Positions 38,111 to 46,827 of a stretch of 64,000 nt of DNA are shown in pieces (positions within the stretch are counted from its first letter, which is position 1; each line of letters opens with the position of its first letter). Under the pieces are notes generated by a model. That model did no database searches. It was not told the DNA's origin and worked only from the letters and a program-made list of their open reading frames with translations. The translations under genes were made by a program, and so were the position numbers. Origin of the DNA: Candidatus Zixiibacteriota bacterium (GTDB lineage: Bacteria > Zixibacteria > MSB-5A5 > UBA10806 > 4484-95); NCBI GenBank assembly GCA_024231855.1, contig JAAEQD010000062.1:1-64000 (forward strand). Direction: 5' to 3'.

Positions 38111-39511
38111 CTAAATATGCTTTTTCTTATACGGCACTTGCTCCCGCGAGAAATAGTCGTCGGTCAACTTGTGGACTACTCTGGATAGGGCGATAATGGC
38201 GATAAGATTGGGTATTGTCATCATGGCTATGGCGAAATCGCCGAATCCCCAGACCGCCTCGAGCTTGGCAATCGCCCCAACGAATAATACGGCGATATAT
38301 AAATATCGGTAAGGCATCACCGCGCCGTCCCCGAACAGATATTGCACGGACCGATCGCCATAATACGACCAGCTTATCATCGTTGAAGTGGCGAACAGTA
38401 GCACCGCCGCCGTAATAATATATCGCCCGTAGCCGCCGAGGAAATACAGCCCCTTCTCGAACGCGTAAGCCGTCATGGGAGATCCATTCAGGGCCTGGCC
38501 GTCAACCGTAACAGTCCAGGCGCCAGTGATTATTATACACAGGCCGGTGATTGTGCAGATCAGGAGAGTATCGATATACGGTCCCATCATGGCTACTGTT
38601 CCTTCGCGAACCGGTTCTTTGGTTTTAGCCGCTGAATGGGCAATGGCCGCCGACCCCTGGCCCGCCTCGTTGGAGAACAAGCCGCGCTTGACCCCCCAGA
38701 TCAGAGTATGCATAAAAGCCGATCCGGCGAAACCGCCGACCATTCCCGGAGGCGAAAAAGCGTACTTGAATATCATGTTGAAAGTCGCCGGAATCTGGTC
38801 CCAATGTAGAAGCAGTATAGTCAATCCGCCGATCAGGTAAATAGCTGTCATGCCCGGCGCCAGGATACTGGTGACCCGGGCGATCCGCTTGATACCGCCG
38901 ATAATCACGGCCGCCACCAGCGAGGCGATTACCAGGCCGGTTAGCCAGGTGGCGATTCCGAAATCGGATTTCAATTGGTCGGCCACCGTGAAAGCCTGGA
39001 TCGAATTACCCTGTCCCAGCGAACTGATCGCCGCCGCCGCCGCGAAAATGACCGCCAGCCATTTCCAGCCCAGCGCCTGCTCGATATAATACATCGGGCC
39101 GCCCGAGGCTGACCCATCGGGATTGATCTTGCGGTACTTCATCGAGAGAGTACACTCGGCGTATTTCAGCGAGGTGCCGAACAGGCCGGTCACCCACATC
39201 CAGAACAGAGCGCCGGGGCCGCCGTAATGTATCGCGGTTGCCACGCCGGCGATATTACCGATTCCTATAGTGGCCGAAAGCGCCGTGGACAGAGCCTGGA
39301 AATGAGTGATATCGCCGGCATCCTCAGGATTGTCGTATTTGCCGCGGGTGACATCGAAAGCGTGCTTCAGTCTCCTGAGCTGCACCCAGTTCAACCGGAT
39401 AGTGATAAATATACCTGTACCCACCAGTAGTACAATCATATAGGGCAGGCTTTCGGGAATATTCCAGGCAATCCTGTTTAAAAAACCGATAATCGCATTG
39501 ATCGTTTCCAC
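38111..39511 (-). CDS. AGCS-family sodium:amino-acid (alanine/glycine) symporter
   Basis: The 466-residue membrane protein has about ten or eleven helices. AGCS motifs are clear: FQALSTALSATIGIGNIAGVATAI, GGPGALFWMWVTGLFG, KYAECTLSMKYR, SGGPMYYIEQALG and FSNEAGQGSAAIAHSAA. Family members import alanine or glycine with sodium. The start is GTG at 39511, supported by a strong GGAGG six bases before; there is no better ATG. It is a single gene with no clear operon partner. The exact amino acid substrate cannot be read from sequence. Confidence 0.95.
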   Translation of the reverse strand: METINAIIGFLNRIAWNIPESLPYMIVLLVGTGIFITIRLNWVQLRRLKHAFDVTRGKYDNPEDAGDITHFQALSTALSATIGIGNIAGVATAIHYGGPGALFWMWVTGLFGTSLKYAECTLSMKYRKINPDGSASGGPMYYIEQALGWKWLAVIFAAAAAISSLGQGNSIQAFTVADQLKSDFGIATWLTGLVIASLVAAVIIGGIKRIARVTSILAPGMTAIYLIGGLTILLLHWDQIPATFNMIFKYAFSPPGMVGGFAGSAFMHTLIWGVKRGLFSNEAGQGSAAIAHSAAKTKEPVREGTVAMMGPYIDTLLICTITGLCIIITGAWTVTVDGQALNGSPMTAYAFEKGLYFLGGYGRYIITAAVLLFATSTMISWSYYGDRSVQYLFGDGAVMPYRYLYIAVLFVGAIAKLEAVWGFGDFAIAMMTIPNLIAIIALSRVVHKLTDDYFSREQVPYKKKHI

Positions 39512-39633
39512 ATCGCCTCCGGGATATTTAAAATTTATTATTCGTCTACTTCATTACAATTTGATTTATTGTATGATATATAAAAAATCTTGGCAACCGG
39601 AATATAACGGTGAGAATACGTGCTTTTTCTTGT

Positions 39634-40515
39634 TTATTCTTCAGTTTCAGCCTGAATCTTATTCAGAAATGGTTCGATTATCTTGGCCATATACAATTTG
39701 CTCAGCTGTTTATCTTCAGGAAAATCATAAGTCACCCAGCCGTATATGCTTTCTACCGACAATGTCTTGTCGGCCGAGGAATAAACCAATGTTATGAAAC
39801 TCACATACCAGCGGTCAAAATCGGGGTCGTATTTGGAATCCGGGGGCACTTTCCGCTTGAAATCGATTTTATACAGATATGATGTGTCAGTAACGGCGTG
39901 TTGGTCCTTTATTTCTATCTCGTTATCGATTAACACCTGTTCGAACAACGTGAGGATTTCGGCGTATTCCCGGTTGGTCTCGATTGTGATATTCGGCTTG
40001 ATATCGTAACGCCGCCCCGGCGAGGTGGCGATTATCGCCAGACCGGTGATTATCAGGATACCGATTGTAGCCGCCTTACCGAGCTTTAAGTGTCGAATCG
40101 ATTTTAGGGGAGGACGCTTGTAGCGAGTGATATAGAGATAGCTAAGAGGCAATATCGATAAAGCCATCAGGTCCGATATATCTTTCACCCGCGAGGGCAG
40201 AGGTATCGAAACAAATCTGTTGATCTCGGCGAACATGATCTCAACCGGCGCGGTTTTCCAGATAATGAAAGCAGTACCTACGACAGCATGTATTAGTAAT
40301 ATCGATTTTTTTGATTTGGCAGCTCCGGACCGATTGGTTATCACGTCTATCACCGCGTACACAAACACCGCCATAACGAACAGCCCGGCGAAATCCGACA
40401 GCTTGCCGGTCAGCCAGCCGGGGTAAGCGGCCTTGAGGAGGTGGTCGTTGAGCAGGAGTAGGGCGAGGGCGATTAGAAAGGCCGGTTTAAGTAGTATTTG
40501 GAGATGTTTACTCAT
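39634..40515 (-). CDS. Membrane protein of unknown function, intact member of a duplicated pair
   Basis: The 293-residue protein has about four helices in the first 165 residues and a soluble C-terminal part. It opens with FLIALALLLLNDHLLKAAY, then PGWLTGKLSDFAGLFVMAVF, a signature also found in the partial gene at 42022-42306. The second half is polar and has no recognised domain. Its start overlaps the lipoprotein gene's end by eight bases, so it is the last gene of a minus-strand cluster. A 101-base part of its coding sequence is nearly identical to 42161-42261. Function unknown. Confidence 0.8.
   Translation of the reverse strand: MSKHLQILLKPAFLIALALLLLNDHLLKAAYPGWLTGKLSDFAGLFVMAVFVYAVIDVITNRSGAAKSKKSILLIHAVVGTAFIIWKTAPVEIMFAEINRFVSIPLPSRVKDISDLMALSILPLSYLYITRYKRPPLKSIRHLKLGKAATIGILIITGLAIIATSPGRRYDIKPNITIETNREYAEILTLFEQVLIDNEIEIKDQHAVTDTSYLYKIDFKRKVPPDSKYDPDFDRWYVSFITLVYSSADKTLSVESIYGWVTYDFPEDKQLSKLYMAKIIEPFLNKIQAETEE
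40352..40452. repeat. 101-base duplicated segment, copy 1
   Basis: This segment matches 42161-42261 in the same orientation, with about three mismatches by eye. It covers the code for the second helix region of the membrane protein. Copy 2 is in the truncated gene. Confidence 0.88.
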
Positions 40516-42022
40516 CGACTATTTCCTCGTATACAATTTTATTGTTTTTATCATAGCCGATTTTTTTAATCATTTTGCCATTTTCATCTCTCTCGTATTT
40601 AGTACTTGCAGCCCCGGTTTTAGGGTCTTCAACCAATTCCCTCCTACTATTCATAGTCTGAATACAGATTGTACTATCGTTTTCATCATCAAAAATTCTC
40701 GATATTGCGAAATCCCAGCCTTCCGTAACCGTAACAAGTTCATTATTATTTTCATAAAAGCACATCTCAGTATAACCAGAATCCTCATAAGTCGTGAATG
40801 TATGTTTCGCGTAGTACAGGCCTTTTGGTTTTTTAAGATTACCATCAATATCATAATTGCAGTGTTCGCTATATGTATAATCCATTAGATGTTTTTGTTG
40901 ATAAGTGGCAATCCCATCATTTTTATTTTCAAATAGATTCTCATTAACATCATAATAAGTTTGTATCGACATTGCCGTATCATGCGCGGCAAAATAATCA
41001 GTCTTGATTACGGCGGCGCCATTTGAATTGGAACTCGTCAGATTATTGTTAATATCGAAGAATCTTCGCTCAATTTCATTGTTCGCTTTGTTATATGCGA
41101 ATTTAATTATAGCGGCACCTGATTCACTATCATCCCTTAGGTTGCCTTCACCGTCATAATATCTTACTTCGACGATATTATCATTACTGTCTTTCTTGAT
41201 TGTTTCTAATAATCTTTCTGATGAATTAAAGTAATTATATTCAATTTGATTTCCTTTGTAATCATATTTTAATGTAATAAACGGGAAATCAAAGTCGTCC
41301 GGGATGGCTAATTTTCCCTCGTTATCATAGCCCCTATATTCAACTTTATTGCCATATTCATCAAATTCTACTGCGAATGATGATGCCCCGAACTTCTCCG
41401 CAACCTGTAAACTCATGTCTTCATCGTAGTTTGACACCTTAACTTCATTCCCATTATTGTCATAAACATGGCGTGTCATATATAATCCATAACTATCTAA
41501 AATTCTACTATCATCGATGTCATGTCGGAAAATTATATCAGGTAAGTCGTTTTCATTAAAAAACATCGAATATTTGGCAACACCTAAACAATCGAGCATT
41601 ATTTTACCATCATGGTTTAGGTTAATGATTGCAGTTTCAATGCTATCAACAATCACCTTTAACTGGTAAAACTGCCCGCAACTCCTTTCTATATCATCTC
41701 CCTCTTCATTCCTGAAAGATAGTTCCATAAAGGTCTCTTTATATTCAATATTTATCTTTGCCACCTCAAGTTCCGGGTCGAGTTTCGGCATGCCTTCCTT
41801 TAGATATTCAACTGATGTAAGAGAGTCATTATTATATGTGAACATGTAGCAATTGATACCCATTGCTTCATCGTGTTCAACTTCGTATCTACCTAATATT
41901 GGTTCCAGGGTATTTATGTTAATATGACGATAGTATTTGAATGTTAGGTTCGATTTTTCCTGGCAGGATAGTGATAATATTAAAAGGAAAATAATCAGCA
42001 CGGTAAATAAAACTCTTTTCAT
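40508..42022 (-). CDS. Putative lipoprotein with repeated YD-like units
   Basis: The 504-residue protein begins MKRVLFTVLIIFLLILSLSCQEKS, a lipoprotein-type signal with a Cys at residue 20. From about residue 200 it carries repeats of the kind DEYGNKVEYRGYDNEGKL, KDSNDNIVEVRYYDGEGNL and NKANNEIERRFFDINNNL, with Asn/Gly-turn and aromatic strand positions. These resemble YD/RHS-type or MORN-type beta repeats but I cannot assign a family. AGAAGGA precedes the ATG, which overlaps the stop of the preceding partial gene (TAATG). Low GC compared with its neighbours. Role unknown, probably periplasmic or outer-membrane facing. Confidence 0.78.
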   Translation of the reverse strand: MKRVLFTVLIIFLLILSLSCQEKSNLTFKYYRHININTLEPILGRYEVEHDEAMGINCYMFTYNNDSLTSVEYLKEGMPKLDPELEVAKINIEYKETFMELSFRNEEGDDIERSCGQFYQLKVIVDSIETAIINLNHDGKIMLDCLGVAKYSMFFNENDLPDIIFRHDIDDSRILDSYGLYMTRHVYDNNGNEVKVSNYDEDMSLQVAEKFGASSFAVEFDEYGNKVEYRGYDNEGKLAIPDDFDFPFITLKYDYKGNQIEYNYFNSSERLLETIKKDSNDNIVEVRYYDGEGNLRDDSESGAAIIKFAYNKANNEIERRFFDINNNLTSSNSNGAAVIKTDYFAAHDTAMSIQTYYDVNENLFENKNDGIATYQQKHLMDYTYSEHCNYDIDGNLKKPKGLYYAKHTFTTYEDSGYTEMCFYENNNELVTVTEGWDFAISRIFDDENDSTICIQTMNSRRELVEDPKTGAASTKYERDENGKMIKKIGYDKNNKIVYEEIVDE

Positions 42023-42057
42023 TATATGATCCTTCTTAATTTAAGCCGCCTCCAGTA

Positions 42058-42102
42058 GGTCAAACATTCATGTTTGACCGGGACAGACAGGAATGTCTGT
42101 CC
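42058..42102. repeat. Two tandem perfect nine-base hairpins
   Basis: GGTCAAACA at 42058-42066 pairs with TGTTTGACC at 42071-42079 (four-base loop), and GGACAGACA at 42081-42089 pairs with TGTCTGTCC at 42094-42102 (four-base loop). Both lie inside the truncated gene. Similar tandem palindromes are common intergenic repeats in related genomes. Confidence 0.85.
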
Positions 42103-42160
42103 TACCCCGTGTATGCTATCAGAAGCCGCGGTTCCTGATAGCCTGTTTATCGCACTCATA

Positions 42161-42261
42161 ACCGCGTATGCAAACACCGCCATAACGAACAGCCCGGCGA
42201 AATCCGACAGCTTGCCGGTCAGCCAGCCGGGGTAAGCGGCCTTGAGGAGGTGATCGTTGAG
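42161..42261. repeat. 101-base duplicated segment, copy 2
   Basis: Second copy of the segment at 40352-40452, about 1.8 kb away in the same orientation, inside the truncated gene. The high match suggests recent duplication or gene conversion. Confidence 0.88.
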
Positions 42262-42359
42262 TAGCAGGAGGGCCAGGGCTAGTAGAAAAATGGGATTGAA
42301 GAGCATATTAAATGCTATATTGGTTTTTTTTAATTTACACCTGCACATGATTCATTTTT

Positions 42360-43301
42360 TTAAGTTTTTATACCTATATTTGCTGATAAATTGTTTAATT
42401 TTAAAAAGCGTGATCTAATTTCTCTAATATACCAAGAAGCTATGGATTCTTCGGGTCTAAACTTTTTCAATATGTGCATATTAATATCAATCATAAAGCA
42501 TAATGTAAAGGTGACGTTATTTGCTAATTCACTGGAATTTCTTAGACCAACTATTCCAGGTTGTCCGTTGTCGGTTTTTGAAATAAATCGAGAGATATCT
42601 GAAGCATGTGTAATTTGACACCATCCTCTATAGAGAAATAAGTACAATGCACCTCTTTTAAGGTGTCTCGCTAATGTTAATAAATCCATACGCTTGTTAA
42701 AGAGCTCATACCATTTTGGATTTCTATGAAATGTCTCCTTAAAGTTAAAATACTCAGATTCAATTTCCTTATATGGTTCCTTATTCAATAAGGATTTCAA
42801 ATTTTCTATCGGTTCTTTTGATCTTAAGAAATCTTTTGGTTTCAAGGATTTAAGTAGTCTGTCCTCTTTTATTGTTTTGATAAATGTTTTTCCTTCGGTA
42901 GTATTCTTATTTAAGAGTTTATACATTGATATTCTATTCATAATATAATTATAGTTCCAACAAAGTGCTCGTTGTCGGTAATCATCTTCTAAAATATATT
43001 CTACTGATAATAAGGCTTCGAAAATACTACGGAGTAGCGGGACTATAGCATTACAACAAGATTTTAATACTAGTTCTTCTATAGCATCTGCCATTTCTAT
43101 CGTGTGCAAAAACAGTATTAAAATTGCTAGGTCTTCATCATCCTGAGCTTTGCTAGATTTTTCACACCTAGCAAATGTATTCGTAGAATAATTTACAATT
43201 TCCTTGATAGCAGGCGAAGCCGTATTTATAATTTCTTTGGCATCAGCAATTGCGAAATTCCGATCTAATATAGTATTTAATGCCTTAGTTGGCATTTTCA
43301 T
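42360..43301 (-). CDS. DUF5677-like protein, AT-rich
   Basis: The 313-residue soluble, mostly helical protein resembles the DUF5677 family: CNAIVPLLRSIFEALLSVEYIL is its typical helix pair, followed by RQRALCWNYNY. There is no signal peptide or enzyme motif. The gene is clearly richer in A and T than the surrounding metabolic genes, which together with its repeat-bounded location suggests relatively recent acquisition. It lies between the AhpD-like gene and the truncated membrane gene on the minus strand. DUF5677 proteins often sit in accessory regions; a role in defence or abortive infection is only speculation. Confidence 0.72.
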   Translation of the reverse strand: MKMPTKALNTILDRNFAIADAKEIINTASPAIKEIVNYSTNTFARCEKSSKAQDDEDLAILILFLHTIEMADAIEELVLKSCCNAIVPLLRSIFEALLSVEYILEDDYRQRALCWNYNYIMNRISMYKLLNKNTTEGKTFIKTIKEDRLLKSLKPKDFLRSKEPIENLKSLLNKEPYKEIESEYFNFKETFHRNPKWYELFNKRMDLLTLARHLKRGALYLFLYRGWCQITHASDISRFISKTDNGQPGIVGLRNSSELANNVTFTLCFMIDINMHILKKFRPEESIASWYIREIRSRFLKLNNLSANIGIKT

Positions 43302-43330
43302 CCCCTTATTGCTAGTCTAAATACTACTTC

Positions 43331-43353
43331 GTCAGGTGCTTGGGGCTCCTGAC
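43331..43353. repeat. Hairpin repeat GTCAGG...CCTGAC
   Basis: GTCAGG at 43331-43336 and CCTGAC at 43348-43353 form a perfect six-base stem around an 11-base GC-rich loop, just after the AhpD-like gene. It could act as a terminator-like element or belong to an intergenic repeat family. Confidence 0.6.
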
Positions 43354-43367
43354 CTGCTGGCCGCTTG

Positions 43368-43706
43368 CTACCCCAGCTCCTCCAAAAACTCCACCGCCCG
43401 CCTCAGATGCGGTATAACTATCGTACCGCCGACCGTGCAGACTACGCTGAATACCTCGAAAAACTCGTCTTTGGTCAGGCCCAGGTCGTGGCACTTGATT
43501 ATATGATACTTGATACAATCATCGCAACGTAAAACCATCGAGGTTGCCAGTCCCAGCATCTCCTTGGTCTTAACGGGTAGCGCGCCATCCTGATAAGTCA
43601 GTGTATCCAGGCTGTACAGACGTTTGATCACCTTGTTATCGGCCTCCAGGATTTTCTGATTCATCTGATCCCGGTAGGCGTTGAACTCATCCAGTAATTT
43701 ACTCAT
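43368..43706 (-). CDS. Carboxymuconolactone decarboxylase/AhpD-like protein
   Basis: The 112-residue protein has the AhpD/CMD helical signature: VKTKEMLGLATSMVLRC, then CDDCIKYHIIKCHDLGLT, with a CxxCxxxH redox motif (Cys-Asp-Asp-Cys-Ile-Lys-Tyr-His). Such proteins use the Cys pair for peroxidase-supporting or thiol-redox chemistry. I start at 43706, where ATG (MSKLLDEF) is preceded by GAGG. A longer frame from 43763 would add 19 residues, but these (SLRGVKRRGN...) are the translation of a repeat at 43729-43762. Size fits single-domain members. Confidence 0.9.
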   Translation of the reverse strand: MSKLLDEFNAYRDQMNQKILEADNKVIKRLYSLDTLTYQDGALPVKTKEMLGLATSMVLRCDDCIKYHIIKCHDLGLTKDEFFEVFSVVCTVGGTIVIPHLRRAVEFLEELG

Positions 43707-43728
43707 TTCAATTACCTCGCTTTTAGAC

Positions 43729-43762
43729 AGATTGCCGCGTCGCTTTACTCCTCGCAATGACA
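43729..43762. repeat. Dispersed 'CATTGCGAGGAG' type repeat
   Basis: On the minus strand the stretch reads TCATTGCGAGGAG...AGCGACGCGGCAATCT, a short repeat family well known from many bacterial genomes and often mis-annotated as coding. It lies just upstream of the AhpD-like gene. Confidence 0.72.
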
Positions 43763-43774
43763 AACTCTCTTGGT

Positions 43775-43859
43775 TGTCATTCCCGCGGAGGCGGGAATCT
43801 ATGTTCTTAACCAGTGCAATATTTAAAATTTCCAGATTCCCGTTTTCACGGGAATGACA
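43775..43859. repeat. MITE-like element with TGTCATTCCCG inverted ends
   Basis: TGTCATTCCCG at 43775-43785 is inverted as CGGGAATGACA at 43849-43859, enclosing two local hairpins (TTCCCGC/GCGGGAA and ATTCCCGT/ACGGGAAT). No gene inside. A related half occurs near 37998-38025. Confidence 0.78.
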
Positions 43860-43871
43860 GGTTCCTTACTT

Positions 43872-43922
43872 CTTGTTACCAAGCGCCGCTTGGTAACAAG
43901 ATGGGCTTATGTCAATACGCCC
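43872..43922. repeat. Strong 13-base-arm hairpin plus second GGGCTTAT/ATACGCCC palindrome
   Basis: CTTGTTACCAAGC (43872-43884) and GCTTGGTAACAAG (43888-43900) form a perfect 13-base stem with a three-base loop. It is followed by GGGCTTATGTCAATACGCCC at 43903-43922, a one-mismatch copy of 38067-38086. The position downstream of the S9 peptidase gene on the minus strand suggests a terminator-like role. Confidence 0.8.
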
Positions 43923-43945
43923 TTACTAGCCATATATCGAAAGCA

Positions 43946-45985
43946 TCACTTCAAATACTCAGCCAGCCAATCCAACTGGACCTCGTACTGATACCGGATA
44001 TTATGCAGTTTCATCAGGCTGTGACCCTCATCCGGGAAATACAGCAGTTGGGCCGGAATATCCCTGGCCCGAAGCGCGGTGAACATCATCAAACCCTGGC
44101 TGACATCGACCCGATAATCGAGTTGGCCGTGAATCACCAGAGTCGGCGTTTTGAAATTATGTACATACTCCGCCGGCGAATGTTTCAGGTAGCCTTCTTT
44201 GTTCTCCCAGGGCCAACCGCCGAATTCCCAGTTGGGAAACCATAGCTCTTCGGTTGAGTAATAAGCGCTGATATTATCGAAATCTCCCGAGACACTGACC
44301 AGGCAGGCGAATCTGTCCGTTTGGCCGTTAATCCAATTAATCATATAGCCGCCATAGGATCGTCCCAGCGCGGCCAGTTTAGTGGTATCGATATATTCGT
44401 GCTCGGCTATCAGGTAGTCGATGCCCAGCAACAAATCCTCATATGGCGCGCCGCCCCAGTCATCAGTAACCGCGTCGACAAAATCCTGGCCATAACCGCG
44501 GCTGCCATGCGGATCGATTTGGGCAACCACATAGCCTTGATCTGCCAGAATTTGAGTATTCCAGCCGTAATAGTTGAAATTCCTCAGCCAACACCATTGC
44601 GGCCCGCCGTGAATAAGCAGGGTAAGTGGATATTGCCGCGTCGGGGTGAAATCCGGCGGCAGTGTCAGTATACCATGAACGCTGTCGCCTCTGGCGCCTT
44701 CAAACCGGAAATACTCCGGCTCCGACAAATTCAGCCGCGAAAACAGGCTGTCGGTGTAATGAGTTAGACGAGTCTCGCTGCCGTTTTTGTTATTGTACTC
44801 GAATATCTCATAATGGCGGGTAGCGGTCGCTTTCAGATAGTACAGATGATTACCGTTACTCGAGATCTGAATATCGGAACACACGCCGTCATCCACCAAC
44901 GCTTTTATTTCACCGGATTTGATTGTCAGACGGTGAATTTTAATCCAGCCTTTATCAACAGCCGTAAAATAAATATATTTGGAATAGGGCCCCCAGATAA
45001 ATTCACCGATCGATCTGTCGAACGATTCGGTTTTATTCGTGAATGTTTTCCTGGTCCTGTCGTAGATTATCAAATCCTTCTGATCGGCTTCAAAACCGGC
45101 GCGTGCCATGGACCGATAAGCTAAATATCGTCCGCTTGGCGAATAGCAGGGATCAGTGTCATTGCCGGGACTGGTGGAAATTCTGGTAAGCTGCCGGTTC
45201 TTGATACTAAGCGTGAAAATATCATTATTCGTACTGACCGCGATTACCGTATCGGTATTCATTACGAAGGTGACTTCGCTGCCATCCGGTGAAAAGCAAT
45301 ATCTGTGGTCGCCCGCCAACGCGATTGGCGGAGCATCCTTGTCGAATGGTGTCAAATTTTGATACTCTCCGGTTTGAACATCGACTTTAAATATGTGGTT
45401 GCGCTTACCGTCCTCCCAGTATTTATAATGACGGAACAACAGGTCGTCATAGAGCTTCGCTTTTATTTTGGAAGCGGCTTTATCCTCATCGCGTTGACGG
45501 TTGCAGTTATCGTTTTCGCAATCGGGGTATACCGATGATTCGAACAGAATCATCCGGCCATCTTTTGACCAAACAGGATCATCCGCCTCTGTACTGATAT
45601 TGGTTAGCTGCCTGGCTTCGCCGCCGCCTGCCGGCATCAGCCATATCTGGGATATGTTGACCTCGGCACTATCACCACCGCGCGCCGAAATAAAAGCAAT
45701 AGTTTTGCTATCCGGCGACCATCGCGGAGATGAATCATGATTGCCGTTGGTAAACTGATAAGCCGGTATGCCATTTAAGGGAACCAGCCAGAGATTGGTA
45801 GCGTAACTATCATCCTCAAGGTTATATATCTTGCTTTCGCAAATGAGATTTCTGTTATCCGGCGAGAGCGACAGGTTTTTAATTTGCGGAAAACTATAGA
45901 GATCATTGAAGATAATTTGACGTTTCTGGTCTGCCTGAGTTGAAGCTGCCAGAACTAGAACCAGGAGAATCAGTGATTTTTTCAT
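43946..45985 (-). CDS. Secreted S9-family (prolyl oligopeptidase-type) serine peptidase
   Basis: The 679-residue protein has a signal peptide (MKKSLILLVLVLAASTQA) and an N-terminal beta-propeller of WD40/TolB-like repeats (for example SPRWSPDSKTIAFISARGGD and CFSPDGSEVTFVMN). The C-terminal alpha/beta-hydrolase domain carries the catalytic triad: Ser543 in GRSYGGYM, Asp623 in HGQLDYRV and His655 in PDEGHS. The pattern fits dipeptidyl- or acylaminoacyl-peptidases of the periplasm. No membrane anchor other than the signal is seen. It is a single gene on the minus strand, ending in repeat hairpins. Confidence 0.95.
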   Translation of the reverse strand: MKKSLILLVLVLAASTQADQKRQIIFNDLYSFPQIKNLSLSPDNRNLICESKIYNLEDDSYATNLWLVPLNGIPAYQFTNGNHDSSPRWSPDSKTIAFISARGGDSAEVNISQIWLMPAGGGEARQLTNISTEADDPVWSKDGRMILFESSVYPDCENDNCNRQRDEDKAASKIKAKLYDDLLFRHYKYWEDGKRNHIFKVDVQTGEYQNLTPFDKDAPPIALAGDHRYCFSPDGSEVTFVMNTDTVIAVSTNNDIFTLSIKNRQLTRISTSPGNDTDPCYSPSGRYLAYRSMARAGFEADQKDLIIYDRTRKTFTNKTESFDRSIGEFIWGPYSKYIYFTAVDKGWIKIHRLTIKSGEIKALVDDGVCSDIQISSNGNHLYYLKATATRHYEIFEYNNKNGSETRLTHYTDSLFSRLNLSEPEYFRFEGARGDSVHGILTLPPDFTPTRQYPLTLLIHGGPQWCWLRNFNYYGWNTQILADQGYVVAQIDPHGSRGYGQDFVDAVTDDWGGAPYEDLLLGIDYLIAEHEYIDTTKLAALGRSYGGYMINWINGQTDRFACLVSVSGDFDNISAYYSTEELWFPNWEFGGWPWENKEGYLKHSPAEYVHNFKTPTLVIHGQLDYRVDVSQGLMMFTALRARDIPAQLLYFPDEGHSLMKLHNIRYQYEVQLDWLAEYLK

Positions 45986-46269
45986 CGAGCATTCCTTTGT
46001 TATTTAATTTCCCTTAATTATAGAGCCGAAAAGACGGGGATTCAATAGAAAATATCAGTGAAATTATCCTTAGACAGTTCTTGATTTATTATGTTGTCAA
46101 ATATCAATTTAATGAAATATATATTTGACATTTGGTTTTCCCATCTAATACATAATCAATAAGATAGCTTTGCCATGTTAGGGATACGAGGAAAAAGCCT
46201 GAAAACGCCAGAGTATTTTTTTAAAATTGGAAATTGATAATACTTTTAAGATAATAAAAATAATAAGGA

Positions 46270-46827
46270 ATGTCATTTACAATCAAGATAGTCGTTTTCA
46301 TTGTAGCGACAATAGGACTCGCCTGGGTATCATGGCCGTCATTGCGCCATATTCGATCACACGGATTTTATCGTTTCTTAACCTGGGAATCGATTCTAGT
46401 TTTATTCCTTTTAAACCTTAATCAATGGTTTTATAACCCATTTAGCCCATACCAGATAATTTCCTGGTTTTTGTTACTCGTCTCTTTATTCATGGTTGTA
46501 TATGGCGCCCAAGCGCTGCGCGTTTTGGGGAAGTCCACAAGCGATAGGAAAGACCCGTCATTAAGAGGTATTGAGAAAACAACCGAATTGGTGACAGTAG
46601 GAGCTTATCGCTACGTACGACATCCTATATATAGTTCATTACTATCTGGGGCTTGGGGGATATTTTTTAAGCAACCATCTATTGATTGTTTTTGCTTAGC
46701 CGCAATTACGACATTTTTACTAACAAAGACCGCCAAAGTGGAAGAAGCTGAAAATATTCGCTTTTTTGGTGAAGCTTATCGAAACTACATGAAGCGGACC
46801 AGGATGTTTATCCCATATATATTCTGA
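46270..46827 (+). CDS. Isoprenylcysteine methyltransferase-like (ICMT/PEMT-type) membrane protein
   Basis: The 185-residue protein has about four helices and the SAM-binding C-terminal motif of ICMT/phospholipid methyltransferases: VTVGAYRYVRHPIYSSLL, later KVEEAENIRFFGEAYRNYMKRT. In this family these residues bind SAM and the small substrate. The bacterial substrate is not defined. AAGGA precedes the ATG closely. The gene and its surroundings are AT-rich. It is alone on the plus strand ahead of the qmo locus. Confidence 0.85.
   Translation: MSFTIKIVVFIVATIGLAWVSWPSLRHIRSHGFYRFLTWESILVLFLLNLNQWFYNPFSPYQIISWFLLLVSLFMVVYGAQALRVLGKSTSDRKDPSLRGIEKTTELVTVGAYRYVRHPIYSSLLSGAWGIFFKQPSIDCFCLAAITTFLLTKTAKVEEAENIRFFGEAYRNYMKRTRMFIPYIF

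Larger units (their letters stand above)
42022..42306 (-). pseudogene. Partial copy of the membrane protein at 39634-40515, ending in a palindromic repeat
   Basis: From the start at 42306 the first ~46 residues (FLLALALLLLNDHLLKAAY, then PGWLTGKLSDFAGLFVMAVF) nearly match the gene at 39634-40515. The match then stops and the frame runs into a tandem hairpin repeat whose translation gives GVGQTFLSVPVKHECLT, ending soon after. The three later helices and the soluble domain are missing. It looks like a truncated duplicate whose tail comes from an intergenic repeat. An open frame from 42348 adds 14 residues with no counterpart in the intact copy. The stop overlaps the next ATG. Confidence 0.75.

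Noticed and set aside
43707..43763. 19-residue N-terminal extension of the AhpD-like protein
   Set aside because: It translates a dispersed repeat (SLRGVKRRGN...) and lacks a ribosome site; the ATG at 43706 has GAGG upstream.
45156..45740. Plus-strand frames over the S9 peptidase gene
   Set aside because: Antisense to a well-supported peptidase with full catalytic triad; no coding character.
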